64,000 nt of DNA from Lamprobacter modestohalophilus (lineage in GTDB: Bacteria; Pseudomonadota; Gammaproteobacteria; Chromatiales; Chromatiaceae), in NCBI RefSeq assembly GCF_016583905.1, contig NZ_NRRY01000007.1:1-64000 (forward strand), written 5' to 3'. Position 1 is the stretch's first letter. Every line of letters starts with the position of its first letter. The notes below the pieces were generated by a model. The model had not been told where the DNA came from. It saw only the letters and a program-made list of their open reading frames with translations, and searched no databases. Position numbers and translations under genes: made by a program. Below are positions 1 to 9,173 of this stretch, one piece after another.

Positions 1-315
1 ACTGGCGTTGTTCTTGCCTATGTGTTTGGTCGGCGTACAGATGAGGTGTTCCTCGAGCTGAAGGCTCTTCTTGAGCCATTCGGCATTAGAATATTTTTTA
101 CTGACGACTGGGGAGCCTATCAACGTCTTCTACCGGAGCAGCAGCAAGTGACTGGTAAGGCCAATACACAAAAAATTGAACGCAAGCATCTTACGCTCAG
201 AACACGTATTCAACGCCTGGCACGGAAAACCATCTGTTTTTCCAAACTCGACGTCATGCACGATACTGTCATTGGGCTTTTTATCAATCGGTATGAGTTC
301 GGCCTTGCCGTGTGA
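1..315 (+). CDS. IS1 family transposase (InsB-like), C-terminal part, cut by window edge
   Basis: The frame is open from base 1 to the stop at 315, so the N-terminal half lies outside the window. The visible 104 residues carry the end of an IS1-type DDE catalytic core: the FFTDDWGAY segment holds an acidic residue, and the TQKIERKHLTLRTRI and RLARKTICFSK blocks are diagnostic of IS1 InsB, with the last catalytic Glu in KIER. Members of this family cut and paste IS1 elements. The right end of the element should lie just after the stop, but I could not identify an inverted repeat there because another transposase remnant begins within 15 bp. Whether the gene is intact cannot be judged from this window. 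Confidence 0.85.
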   Translation, partial: TGVVLAYVFGRRTDEVFLELKALLEPFGIRIFFTDDWGAYQRLLPEQQQVTGKANTQKIERKHLTLRTRIQRLARKTICFSKLDVMHDTVIGLFINRYEFGLAV

Positions 316-328
316 GAAACACATGTAG

Positions 329-604
329 AGCACTACCAGAAAATGGACCGCATGGCACCATCATATGGCGCTGGTCATGCTGGCCCTCTCGTTTCTGGTG
401 AAAGAGCGTATTCAGCAAAAAGCGTCCTGCCCACTGTTGAGTGCGAGAGACATCCGTCTGTTGATCATCGCCATGCTCCTCAATGATCCTGATGCCGTTG
501 ATCGGCGCATCGCACAGATGGACATCCGGCATGAACAACGACGTAAAGATATCGAGCGATATTACAGAGAAAATGACACTGACAGCGCGAATGATACTGG
601 TTGA
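329..604 (+). pseudogene. C-terminal remnant of an IS4/IS701-type transposase
   Basis: An open frame follows an upstream in-frame stop at 326. It begins inside a conserved transposase block (KWTAWHHHMALVMLAL), continues with a hydrophobic helix and the PLLSARDI segment, and ends at 604. These blocks match the C-terminal tail of DDE transposases of the IS4/IS701 type, where a Trp-His-His-His stretch precedes a hydrophobic helix. The whole catalytic domain is missing, so this is a remnant. It abuts the IS1 fragment and marks the edge of the accessory island to its right. Confidence 0.6.
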
Positions 605-643
605 GTCAGGGGGCTCGGAATTAATCTAACAAAGTAGTAATAG

Positions 644-3600
644 TTACAAGTTTTCATAATCAATGAGAATCTCGTCACCTGAAAAGATCTTGGTTTTAGC
701 ATAAAACCCATCTCTTCGCCTTTCCGCATTTGGAGTGTCGGAATGGTTAAGGAACCATACACAGTGCATTTGTGAAAAATCTTTAGGGCATCTTAACGTG
801 CCGTTTTTGTTTTCAATGCAGTACATGCGGAGACCTTCTGGGATGCTTTCTCTTGGAACATTTTTGCCCACGGGTGTTGCCTGAGGCCTTACAGCAAGAA
901 AGGTGCCTTTCTCAATATCATGAAGCGCAAAAGCACCGATTCCCGCATTCGGGATTGTTGATGGTTTTAAACGAAAAGAAAATTGATTGGTCCTGCGGGC
1001 CAATATAACGAAATCAATCAGCGAGCCAGCGACATCTCTCGCAGTTCCAACCGTCGGAAAATAATGCAAACTCAGATCCGGGTTCGTGTTGATCTCAATA
1101 ATAGTCCAAAATTGATCCTCAAGTGGTCTGCTGATGTCTTGAGCGACGATGTCGATGCCGACATGGGGCGGATCAAACACAGCCATGCGTGCCTTCACCG
1201 CAATGGGCGCAAAGTCGGGGTGAACATGATCAGTGACATCCCGGCAGGTGCCACCAACACCGGTATTGGCCACTGTGCTCAGTTGCACGCTGCAACCTGC
1301 GTCAGGCACGGAGTCTTGCGTTCGTCCCTGAGCACGGAGATAACGCTGCTCGGAAGGCCCGAGCACAATCGGGCATTGGGCCAAGCAGGGATCATGTTCG
1401 CGCTCTCGATTTTGTGCCGCGACCAGTGCTTGGATGCTGTGTTGGCCATCACCCAGGATCTGAGCAGGCAGGACTTCCGCGGCCGCGACTAGGGCGTTGC
1501 CAACGACGAACAGGCGGTAGAGATGGCCTGCTGCATAGTCCTCGACCAAGATCTGCTTCGCCTTGGTCTGGAGCGCCAGTTGCCAGGCCTGTTCGAAAGT
1601 CTCCAGGTCGGTCACCTCGGTGGTCACACCGCGACCCCAGGAGCCTGATACGGGTTTGATCACGACGGGGCAGCCCCGACGTTGTAGGTAATCCCAGGCT
1701 TCGGCCTTCTGATTCGACCAGAAGCGTTGTCCGTTGGGCGTTGGTAGTCCGTTGGCGTCCAGCAACTGCTTCGTCCAAGCCTTATTGCTGCTGGTGGCGC
1801 GCCGCGCCACTGCCCGAGTGCCCGGTGACATGGTGTTGTAGAACAGGTATGGACGCTCTCCGTCCGTGATCCGGGTCACTTTCGAGGTGAGTCGCTTGGC
1901 GTCTAGTCCACGCGCTCGGGCGGCATGACGCAATAATTGCCCTTCCAATCGAGCGTCGAGGGCAAAGTCTTTCCCTGCGGGTGGATCAAAGACCGCTGCG
2001 GGACGCAGGCTGGGCGCTAGCTCCGAGGCGGGCCATTGCTTCCTCAGGCTCAGGGCATAATCCAGTAGTTCATCGGCGAGATTCAGCGCCGGACCCGAGG
2101 TCGGAAAGGCCAGGTCAGCAATCGCCGGTTTGCTGTCGATCTCGAGGATGCTGACCGTCTGACTGGAACGACTCTGCGCGGGATCGTCGCAGATCAGTGA
2201 CACCGAAGCGAGGTGCAAGCCAGAGAGATTCTGCACCGCCTGTTCGGCCAACGCGCGCAAGGAGGGATGGAGGCGGTCGCCGAGCGCTACCGTATCGCTG
2301 CCATTGGTGACACTGGCTACATTGGACAGCTGCAGCGACTGCCCCGGATCGAGAATGCTCTCCATGCTGAAGGCAGAGTCTTCCAGCAACTCCTGCCGCA
2401 CTCCTGGCCATTGACGCAGCCAGGGGTTGTGCGATCGGCGCTCCTGGCGCGCCTGAATCAACGTGGCCACTGTGTCGCGGCCATTGCCAGTGATCGAGAC
2501 GGGCAGGCATTCGTAAGCCCCGATTGCGCGCCCGCCTAGCACCAGGATGCGGATGTTGCGCCCGATCAGCGTCTGCTCCAACATCACGCGCGGTGCGTAT
2601 TGGCGTGCCAGCTGCCAGGCTGAAGCCAGTTCTTCTAGGCTGCGAACGACCGGGGTGACGCCACGGCTCTTGGCGTGGACGACGGGTTTCACGCAGAACG
2701 GCGGGTTGAGCTCGACGCCATCGGACAGGCGCTGTCGGACAACGTCCTGCATGGCTTCCAGACTGGAGAAGACCGAACCCTGGGTGGTGGGCAACCCCTG
2801 GCGATTGAGAAGCGCGATGGTGCGATGCTTATAGGTGGTGATGGCGGTGGCGAGGATGGAGTGCTCTGGCGAATTGCGGCGAAAGATCGGCCCGGGCTCG
2901 CCGCTGTTGGGGGTGATTTCGACATAGCCGGCCGGGTGATTGATGAGTGTCAGGTTGCGACGGATCGCCGCTTGGAACAGGAGGTCTTCCGTGAACGAGG
3001 GGCGGTTTGTCCGTGACGGGGAAGCGGCTGAAGCGGTGGTCGTGACCTGAGCGGGTGCGGGGGCTGCAGGAGTGGATGTGCCAGCTGGCGTCTTGTGCGG
3101 CTGTTTGGCGGTCGCGGCAGCATCGCTGTCTATCAGGCGGACAATGTCACCAAAATCCGAATCCCGCCGCGAGCCCTTGATGAGGATGACATCGTCAGTC
3201 TGGGCCAGCTCCTGTAAGTGCCGAACCACCTCCGCGGCCTGGTCGCAGTGCGGACCCAGCAGCGCATCGGGCAGTTTGGCTCTCAGAAAGTGCATCTCTG
3301 GGCCGTGGGTGATCACCAATTCCACGCCGGTTGCCAGCAGCGGCTGGGCCAGATCCTCATGCAGTGGTTGGGCGAGGTCGCCGAGGTGAACCATGCGACC
3401 AAGCACCGCGATTTTCCGTCCTCCCGGCGGTGGCGCCGCCTCCGCCAAGACCTGAAAGGCGTTGAGCATGGAACTGACGGTGGCATTGTAGCTGTCGTCA
3501 ATCAGGGTGACATCGCCACGGCGGAGCCTGACGCGGTGATGCCGAACGCAGCCCGCGTTAGGCGTGAATCCTTCCAATGCCTCGGCGGCGGCCGAAAGAT

Positions 3601-6600
3601 CCTGGCCCAGGGCGAGGATCACCGCCAAGGTTGCTGCTGCATTGCGGATCATCCCCGGACTGGGCAAGGGCAGGTTGAAGGTGATCCGGCCTTGCGGGGT
3701 ATCTAGCGTGACCAGGCTTTCGAGTCTGTTGCCCGTGTTGATATTGGTTGCGTCTAGGATGCGGATCTGCGCCTGACGACGGGTGCCGAAGACCAGGATT
3801 TGCTCGGCATGTTGAGCCGCTTTGTGACGCACCTTCTCGTAAAACGGAACATGCTCGCCGATCACTGCCACGGCCGGGCCGGTCAGGCCATCGAAGATCC
3901 GTGACTTCCAGCGCGCGGTGTCCTCGACAGAGGATACGCTCCGATCAGACTGGGAAATGCCAATTTCCGTGATCACCGAAATGGTCGGCCGGATCAGTCG
4001 GGTCACCGGCCCGCGTTTCATCCAGAGCGCGCTTTGGGCGATCTCGATGACGGCCGCGGCGTGCTCGGGATGCAGATTGGCCAGCAGGGCAAGGGCGTCA
4101 ACGCGGGAATTGTAGTTGCCCTGTGTCGCCAGGACCGGATCACCGAGATCGGGCACGGGCGCTGACAGGGCGTTCAGCGTGTGCCGCAGCATGGCCACGG
4201 TAGTGGACTTGCCCGCGGTGCCAGTCACCGCCACAAGGGGGCCTGAGTAGCGTTGCCGAGCCGCTAGGGCTAATTCCAACAAGGCTTGAACTGGATCAGC
4301 AACCTGCAAGAGCGGGAAGTCGGCTGGCAAGCCAGCGACGGGTCGGGAGATCATGGCGCCGGCCAGGCGCGAGGTCAGCGTCGGCAGTTGGGTGTGGCGG
4401 TCATAGGCCTGCTTGGGCCGCGTCGACTGGGCATGACGCATGCGCTGGGCCGAGTCATGGGCAACAAAGAAAAACGGTTTGGGCAGTCGGCGGATGTGGA
4501 ACATCCGGTAAGAGACCGAGCGAACCGACCAATCCGCCGGCGGCGCCACCAGCCAGGTTCCGCCGGTGACCTCTTGGAGCTGAGCCGCGGTCCAGGTTTG
4601 TCCTGGCTGGCATTGGTGAACAGAGGTTGGAAACTCGGTTCGGTACGACGGGGAGTCGGTTGCGGAGGCCAGGGACGCGAGCCCGGGAATCCGCAACTGA
4701 ACGACTGGGCCAGGGTAAGGCGGAACATCCTGATGACGGTTGGAAAGAATGCCCACTTCGATGCGTAGGTCGACATTGATCAGCTTCTGCAGCCGAGGTG
4801 CGCGCAGCCCACAGAGGTCCCGGTAGATCACGCCTGGCTGCCATCGGCTCGTGGGGGCCAGCCAGTCACAGGGATCATGATCCATGCCTTCGCCCCAGGC
4901 AGGCATGGAACTGGGTTTAATCGGCACGGCGCGAATAGCCAGACGAATATCAGTCGGAATAGGGGCCTCGCAACGCCAGAAGCTTTCCACCCAGAGTATC
5001 CGACGCTCGGTGACGATCAGCGGCTTAACCTGGAGTCCGAGCAGTGTCAACGGCCCCAAAGGAACTGGATCGATCCGAGCGGATGGAGGCACGTGCTCCA
5101 CGGCTACGCTGGCCGTGGTCGACGTCATCGGCGCTTCGAGGGGGGCGAGCGCATACCGGGTATAGGGGGCCGGCGGTAATGTGCTGTTGATGGCCCGCCG
5201 GGGGGGAGATAGCCTGATCTGTCCGCTATGATCCTCTGCATCCAGGACGACGGATGTGCCCAACTCCGAGCAGAGCCAGGCGAAATGATCGGTGGCCGTG
5301 CGGGCGTTGCGTCCCGATAGCTGGATCGTGTAGCCAAAGCCGATGCCAATGGGAATGAATCGAACGCGTTCGACGCCCTGGTGGCTGATCTCGAGGGCGA
5401 ATAGCCCGCCGTGCTTCGGTGTCTCGCGGACTTCATCAAACAACAGATTGCCCGCATCATAGAGAATCGGGCGTTGTCGAAAGCGTTCGACGCCTTGTAC
5501 ACAATGGGCGCTGCTGCCCAGCACCGCATCCGCTCCGGCGTCGATGATCGCGTGGGCCAGGGCTTTGGTGCGCGGCTCCGGTCTTTCCTGCTGGTTGCGG
5601 CCCCAATGCACGGCCACCAGAACCACATCAGCCTGTTCGCGAACCGCCGTGATGCGAGGCGCTAGCGTGTCTTGCCACAGGGCCGGGGTGTCTGGATCAA
5701 GATAGGCACCTCCCGGATGGTCTTTGGTTGCGGCAAACAGGGGTTTCGTGGCGTCCAGGCTGAACAACGCGACGTTTAGGGTTCCGGCACGGCGCACCAC
5801 CGGTTGGAGGGCTGCCTCCAGATGAGAACCGCTGCCGGCCTGTCCGATGCCGACACGATCGAGCCAGCGGCCTTGTTCCAGCAAGGCCTCGGGTCCGTAA
5901 TCGCCGCTGTGATTGTTGGCTGTTGCGACAATATCGATATGCGCGCTGGTCAAGATGCGCAGCATTTCTGGCCGAGCCCGATAATAATGGGGGGCTTTAT
6001 TGCTCCCTTTGCCTCCCTGTTCCCCAACGGTGGCCACCACGCATTCCAGGTTGGCAATGCGCAGGTCGGCGGTGCGCAGGGCAGGGATTCCGCCTAAGAC
6101 GTTTTCCGCGCCGATGCTCGCGGTCAGATAATGCTGCCTTCGTCCTAAATTGATATCTCCGCCCCAAATGACCACGGCCCGATCGGGTCGTAGGCTGCTA
6201 TCCAGTTTGCTCGACGCGGTTCGATGAGGCTTCGCCGCAGGTTTCTCAGCCTGCACCTTGGAGGCGGACGAAGCGACTTGTGGCAAGGGGATTAACCCGT
6301 CCCACAGGCGATACTGAACGGCCTGAGCCGCCTGGGTCATCTTGGCGAGCAGTTTTGGAGCCAAGTCGGTCGGGTAAACAATCAGGTTGTAGAGCGGATG
6401 TTCGGTCGGTTCCCAGACCCGCAGCCAGTGGCGCCGCGCCATGAAATTGACCGCGTTGACATCTCCTTGGTTGAACGCCTGCTCCAGGGTTCGCAAAAAA
6501 AGCAGGTGGCTGGGTGCGCAGTTGGCAAATGCCTCCTGGTAGCCAACCTTCCACAAAAACAAAACACCGTTCATGCGCACCGCAAATTGGGCCGCGATAT

Positions 6601-7438
6601 CCTGACCATCGGCCTCTAAGAACCCCCATTCTAGCCAACCGTCGCGGGCGAATTGCTTGGCTGCGGCGAGATATAAAGGTGGATCGCCGGGCAGATCCTG
6701 GATCGAGCTACTGCGCTTACCCTTCCAGCCACTGTGTTCCACGGCCATGAAGCGGGCGAAGTTGTCCTCAACGCTCCGAGACCCCTCCCGGCAGCGATAG
6801 GTCACCAGTGCACGTTCCTTGAGCCGGCGTTCTTGGCGAAACAGCTCACGCCGGAACTTACTACCCAAAGTGCTCAGAAATGCGCTGAAATCATTGGGCA
6901 GCGCGATGCGATGCTCCAGACCGGATTGCCGAAACATCAGGCTGAGCCTGTCCGGATGCTGCTGAAAAGCGGCGAAGATGGGCGATGTCGAGGGTACCTG
7001 ACGCCAGCGCAGAATCGGTGGACCCGAGCTCATCGCGGATAAATGACGAAAGCAGGCTTGGAGAATCACCGCTTGATTGGAGTGCGCTAGCAGATCAACG
7101 CGAACGGTATGGTACTCATCGACAGGGGCGCGGAAGTGGTGCTGAGCCCTGCCGAGTCCATGCGCCCGAAATCCCCCGACTAATGGCAAAACGCCGACCA
7201 GGCGTTGACCCTGGTAGGCAAGCAAGCAGCACATCTGCTCCGTGGGGCCGAGTTTGTGGCTGTAGAAGGCCTTCAGCCAGCCGTAACTTTGGGTGGGGTA
7301 GGCGGCAGGGCATTCATGGATCAACTGATTCCATGCGGTGGCATGCGCATCTAGCTCACGCGGATGGGTGGCTGCAATGACCTGGAACTCCGTGTTAGGC
7401 GATATGGATATCTCATCGCAACGCTTCATTGCCATCAC
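644..7438 (-). CDS. giant multidomain peptide/poly-amino-acid synthetase: GNAT/FemAB-like - CapA-like - Mur ligase - ATP-grasp - ATP-grasp - SET
   Basis: This is a 2264-residue protein without an early stop. Residues ~15-385 resemble the FemAB/BioF2-type acetyltransferase fold (KFRREL and FMARRHWLRVW blocks). Residues ~420-745 resemble CapA metallophosphatases (GGDINLG 426-432, NLE 463-465, ANNH 507-510, HWG 611-613, YDAGNLLF 660-667). Residues ~760-1000 are not recognised. Residues ~1050-1440 form a Mur ligase (P-loop GTAGKST 1073-1079, DDSYNA 1314-1319). A Pro/Ala/Thr linker (~1440-1480) precedes two ATP-grasp domains (~1480-1800 and ~1815-2150) that look like cyanophycin synthetase. The second keeps EIN (2115-2117); the first has EID (1766-1768). 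Residues 2151-2264 form a SET domain (GIGAFA, NHSDTPN 2231-2237, GDEILIDY 2254-2261). ATP-grasp and Mur ligase enzymes form amide bonds through acyl phosphates, and CapA/CapB act in poly-gamma-glutamate export. The combination suggests synthesis of an amide-linked polymer or peptide tag that is also methylated; this is inference. The start could be GTG 7438, ATG 7435 or ATG 7429. Confidence 0.85.
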   Translation of the reverse strand: MMAMKRCDEISISPNTEFQVIAATHPRELDAHATAWNQLIHECPAAYPTQSYGWLKAFYSHKLGPTEQMCCLLAYQGQRLVGVLPLVGGFRAHGLGRAQHHFRAPVDEYHTVRVDLLAHSNQAVILQACFRHLSAMSSGPPILRWRQVPSTSPIFAAFQQHPDRLSLMFRQSGLEHRIALPNDFSAFLSTLGSKFRRELFRQERRLKERALVTYRCREGSRSVEDNFARFMAVEHSGWKGKRSSSIQDLPGDPPLYLAAAKQFARDGWLEWGFLEADGQDIAAQFAVRMNGVLFLWKVGYQEAFANCAPSHLLFLRTLEQAFNQGDVNAVNFMARRHWLRVWEPTEHPLYNLIVYPTDLAPKLLAKMTQAAQAVQYRLWDGLIPLPQVASSASKVQAEKPAAKPHRTASSKLDSSLRPDRAVVIWGGDINLGRRQHYLTASIGAENVLGGIPALRTADLRIANLECVVATVGEQGGKGSNKAPHYYRARPEMLRILTSAHIDIVATANNHSGDYGPEALLEQGRWLDRVGIGQAGSGSHLEAALQPVVRRAGTLNVALFSLDATKPLFAATKDHPGGAYLDPDTPALWQDTLAPRITAVREQADVVLVAVHWGRNQQERPEPRTKALAHAIIDAGADAVLGSSAHCVQGVERFRQRPILYDAGNLLFDEVRETPKHGGLFALEISHQGVERVRFIPIGIGFGYTIQLSGRNARTATDHFAWLCSELGTSVVLDAEDHSGQIRLSPPRRAINSTLPPAPYTRYALAPLEAPMTSTTASVAVEHVPPSARIDPVPLGPLTLLGLQVKPLIVTERRILWVESFWRCEAPIPTDIRLAIRAVPIKPSSMPAWGEGMDHDPCDWLAPTSRWQPGVIYRDLCGLRAPRLQKLINVDLRIEVGILSNRHQDVPPYPGPVVQLRIPGLASLASATDSPSYRTEFPTSVHQCQPGQTWTAAQLQEVTGGTWLVAPPADWSVRSVSYRMFHIRRLPKPFFFVAHDSAQRMRHAQSTRPKQAYDRHTQLPTLTSRLAGAMISRPVAGLPADFPLLQVADPVQALLELALAARQRYSGPLVAVTGTAGKSTTVAMLRHTLNALSAPVPDLGDPVLATQGNYNSRVDALALLANLHPEHAAAVIEIAQSALWMKRGPVTRLIRPTISVITEIGISQSDRSVSSVEDTARWKSRIFDGLTGPAVAVIGEHVPFYEKVRHKAAQHAEQILVFGTRRQAQIRILDATNINTGNRLESLVTLDTPQGRITFNLPLPSPGMIRNAAATLAVILALGQDLSAAAEALEGFTPNAGCVRHHRVRLRRGDVTLIDDSYNATVSSMLNAFQVLAEAAPPPGGRKIAVLGRMVHLGDLAQPLHEDLAQPLLATGVELVITHGPEMHFLRAKLPDALLGPHCDQAAEVVRHLQELAQTDDVILIKGSRRDSDFGDIVRLIDSDAAATAKQPHKTPAGTSTPAAPAPAQVTTTASAASPSRTNRPSFTEDLLFQAAIRRNLTLINHPAGYVEITPNSGEPGPIFRRNSPEHSILATAITTYKHRTIALLNRQGLPTTQGSVFSSLEAMQDVVRQRLSDGVELNPPFCVKPVVHAKSRGVTPVVRSLEELASAWQLARQYAPRVMLEQTLIGRNIRILVLGGRAIGAYECLPVSITGNGRDTVATLIQARQERRSHNPWLRQWPGVRQELLEDSAFSMESILDPGQSLQLSNVASVTNGSDTVALGDRLHPSLRALAEQAVQNLSGLHLASVSLICDDPAQSRSSQTVSILEIDSKPAIADLAFPTSGPALNLADELLDYALSLRKQWPASELAPSLRPAAVFDPPAGKDFALDARLEGQLLRHAARARGLDAKRLTSKVTRITDGERPYLFYNTMSPGTRAVARRATSSNKAWTKQLLDANGLPTPNGQRFWSNQKAEAWDYLQRRGCPVVIKPVSGSWGRGVTTEVTDLETFEQAWQLALQTKAKQILVEDYAAGHLYRLFVVGNALVAAAEVLPAQILGDGQHSIQALVAAQNREREHDPCLAQCPIVLGPSEQRYLRAQGRTQDSVPDAGCSVQLSTVANTGVGGTCRDVTDHVHPDFAPIAVKARMAVFDPPHVGIDIVAQDISRPLEDQFWTIIEINTNPDLSLHYFPTVGTARDVAGSLIDFVILARRTNQFSFRLKPSTIPNAGIGAFALHDIEKGTFLAVRPQATPVGKNVPRESIPEGLRMYCIENKNGTLRCPKDFSQMHCVWFLNHSDTPNAERRRDGFYAKTKIFSGDEILIDYENL

Positions 7439-7523
7439 TCAATTAGGGCTGTTGATGCAGGCGCGTTTCTCTTTCTGCGAGACCTGTCCTTGGCAGAGGT
7501 GCAGGCTTATGTATTACCTTTTG

Positions 7524-8978
7524 CTAGATGTGGATAATCCCTCTGCAGTTGGGCGAACCGCAGCAGCAAGAAAATTGCGTATAAGTTTGCTTCATGTTTT
7601 TCTCTAGGTCTGCAGTCAACTCTTCGCCAGCTTTAACATTTCGTTGCGCGATGTAATCGCCCTTCTTATTGCAATACAGGTTCGGATCGCAGCTGTGATT
7701 GATAAAGTAGCAGATCCCTAGGCTGTTGATGTCTTTTGGCGCATGGAGTCCTTTTCGGTCTTTGTAGCAGTACTGGATGAGTTTGTAGCGCGTAGCCTCA
7801 TCTAATGTTTCGAACTCAGCCCAAGTGATCAACCGGGTTTCATCAAAGTATGCGTAAGGGGCGACTATTTCGTCTACCACAAAGTCGACTAAGGCGAAAA
7901 GTCCCACTTGGCCTGGTACCATCGTTGATGGACGCAGTTCGTAACGTGCTTGGCTGTAGCGGGTTACCGGATGACGAGCCTCATTGGTGTCTGGGCTTAG
8001 GCCTCGGGTTTCCGACTCTCCAGCGTTATTGGATAGGGAGCTTGTAGCCCGAGATGCCAGCCGAGTAACCTGCTTACCCGTGTAAGCGATATGAAATCCA
8101 GTGGGTCGAAAGCGTTGTTTCATTTCTCCCAGTCCGCGATCTCCTCCATCTGAGCCGTCATTAACGATTTCGTAGTCCTGCATGGTTGAAATAAAATGCT
8201 GGCGTATAAAATAGCCAAGATCTGCGTTATTCGGATCAGCGATGGATAATAACAAGCATCCGACATTTGGTCTTATTTCTCCCCCAAAGGTCAATGCGCG
8301 GACCTGTTGATTGACAAGATAGACAAAGCCATTCAAGTCTCGGTTGTCGAGTTGCGGAGCAAAATGAAAAGCGTTTAGGGCATAGCGCCGCTGAAAAAAC
8401 ACAGAGTCCGATTGTTTTTCTTTTTGCCTCTCCCAGTCGTTAAGAAGCTGACGGCATTGTGCGGCATATTCCGGGCCGTAGGGTTGGATGTCGATCTCCA
8501 TCCGTCTGCTTGCGAGACTGATTTTGCGTCGCAGATTCTGAAACTGGGAGCCAGCTAGGCTGGAAAGTGCTTGTGGCGAAAAGAGATACTGTGGGTTACG
8601 CTTGGTGAGACGAAAGAGTTTTAATTGCCGCAGCTGCGGCATGTCTTGTTCGTCAATGAAATAGATCCTGGAGTTGTCCGATTGATTGAAATCATTGCTG
8701 CGTTCCAAAGCACCAAGCAATGCCGATTCCTGATAAGGGAATGGTGGGAAGACAAGGTCCAGACGGTTCTTCCTTGCATATTGATGTCTGAACACACAGA
8801 GAGAGCCGTTGCGTTCTTCCCAAAGATAGCGAGCGCTTTGGGAGCCAAGACGGACAAAAAGCAGATAGGGGAAATAGAAGTTCCAGCCCCGCTGTTGCCC
8901 TGCGATAACTGCCTGCTTGAACCTTGGTAAATCGGTCAACTGCAGAGGGTGCAGATCGCTGAGCAAGGGATTGCTCAT
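7524..8978 (-). CDS. DUF2156 (lysyl-phosphatidylglycerol synthase C-terminal-like) protein fused to a SET/post-SET domain
   Basis: The protein has 484 residues from the ATG at 8978; an in-frame ATG at 9086 would add 36 low-complexity residues. Neither start has a clear Shine-Dalgarno, and I prefer 8978 because the domain begins directly after it. Residues ~10-305 resemble the GNAT-fold DUF2156/LPG_synthase_C domain (QFQNLRRKIS, then DGSDGGDRGLGEMKQRF). This fold uses aminoacyl-tRNA to aminoacylate lipids or peptides in the families that are known. Residues ~344-460 form a SET domain with the canonical NHSCDPN (427-433) and GEELTAD (451-457). It is followed by a post-SET-like Cys cluster, CCCGSPNCRG (471-480), which in known methyltransferases binds zinc. 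The usual Tyr of the Asp-Tyr pair is Leu here. The gene lies 85 bp upstream of the megaprotein, which also ends in a SET domain, so they are probably co-transcribed. Base composition is clearly more AT-rich than in the flanking core genes. Confidence 0.8.
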   Translation of the reverse strand: MSNPLLSDLHPLQLTDLPRFKQAVIAGQQRGWNFYFPYLLFVRLGSQSARYLWEERNGSLCVFRHQYARKNRLDLVFPPFPYQESALLGALERSNDFNQSDNSRIYFIDEQDMPQLRQLKLFRLTKRNPQYLFSPQALSSLAGSQFQNLRRKISLASRRMEIDIQPYGPEYAAQCRQLLNDWERQKEKQSDSVFFQRRYALNAFHFAPQLDNRDLNGFVYLVNQQVRALTFGGEIRPNVGCLLLSIADPNNADLGYFIRQHFISTMQDYEIVNDGSDGGDRGLGEMKQRFRPTGFHIAYTGKQVTRLASRATSSLSNNAGESETRGLSPDTNEARHPVTRYSQARYELRPSTMVPGQVGLFALVDFVVDEIVAPYAYFDETRLITWAEFETLDEATRYKLIQYCYKDRKGLHAPKDINSLGICYFINHSCDPNLYCNKKGDYIAQRNVKAGEELTADLEKNMKQTYTQFSCCCGSPNCRGIIHI

Positions 8979-8994
8979 GAGCAGAGGGTTGCTC
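8961..8994. repeat. two tandem copies of an ~18 bp inverted repeat at the DUF2156-SET start
   Basis: GAGCAA-GGGA-TTGCTC (8961-8976) is followed after two bases by GAGCA-GAGGGT-TGCTC (8979-8994). Each unit is itself a small palindrome. Together they give the protein-level repeat SNPLLMSNPLL around the likely initiator Met. The pair could be a slippage duplication, or a hairpin over the start region. Confidence 0.6.
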
Positions 8995-9173
8995 GACTGT
9001 GCTGAGAGCACGGAGATCGGTGAGCGCTGAATGACAGACAGAAGAACGGCATCGCTACCTGCGTATGGCCTTGGCCTGCGGCCCATCTGAAGGCGTTAAT
9101 CCATCAACGCCTTTCTGTTGCTGTGTCTGTGCTGGATCGGCTTTGAAGAGCGACTCAGCATGTGGCTTCACCG

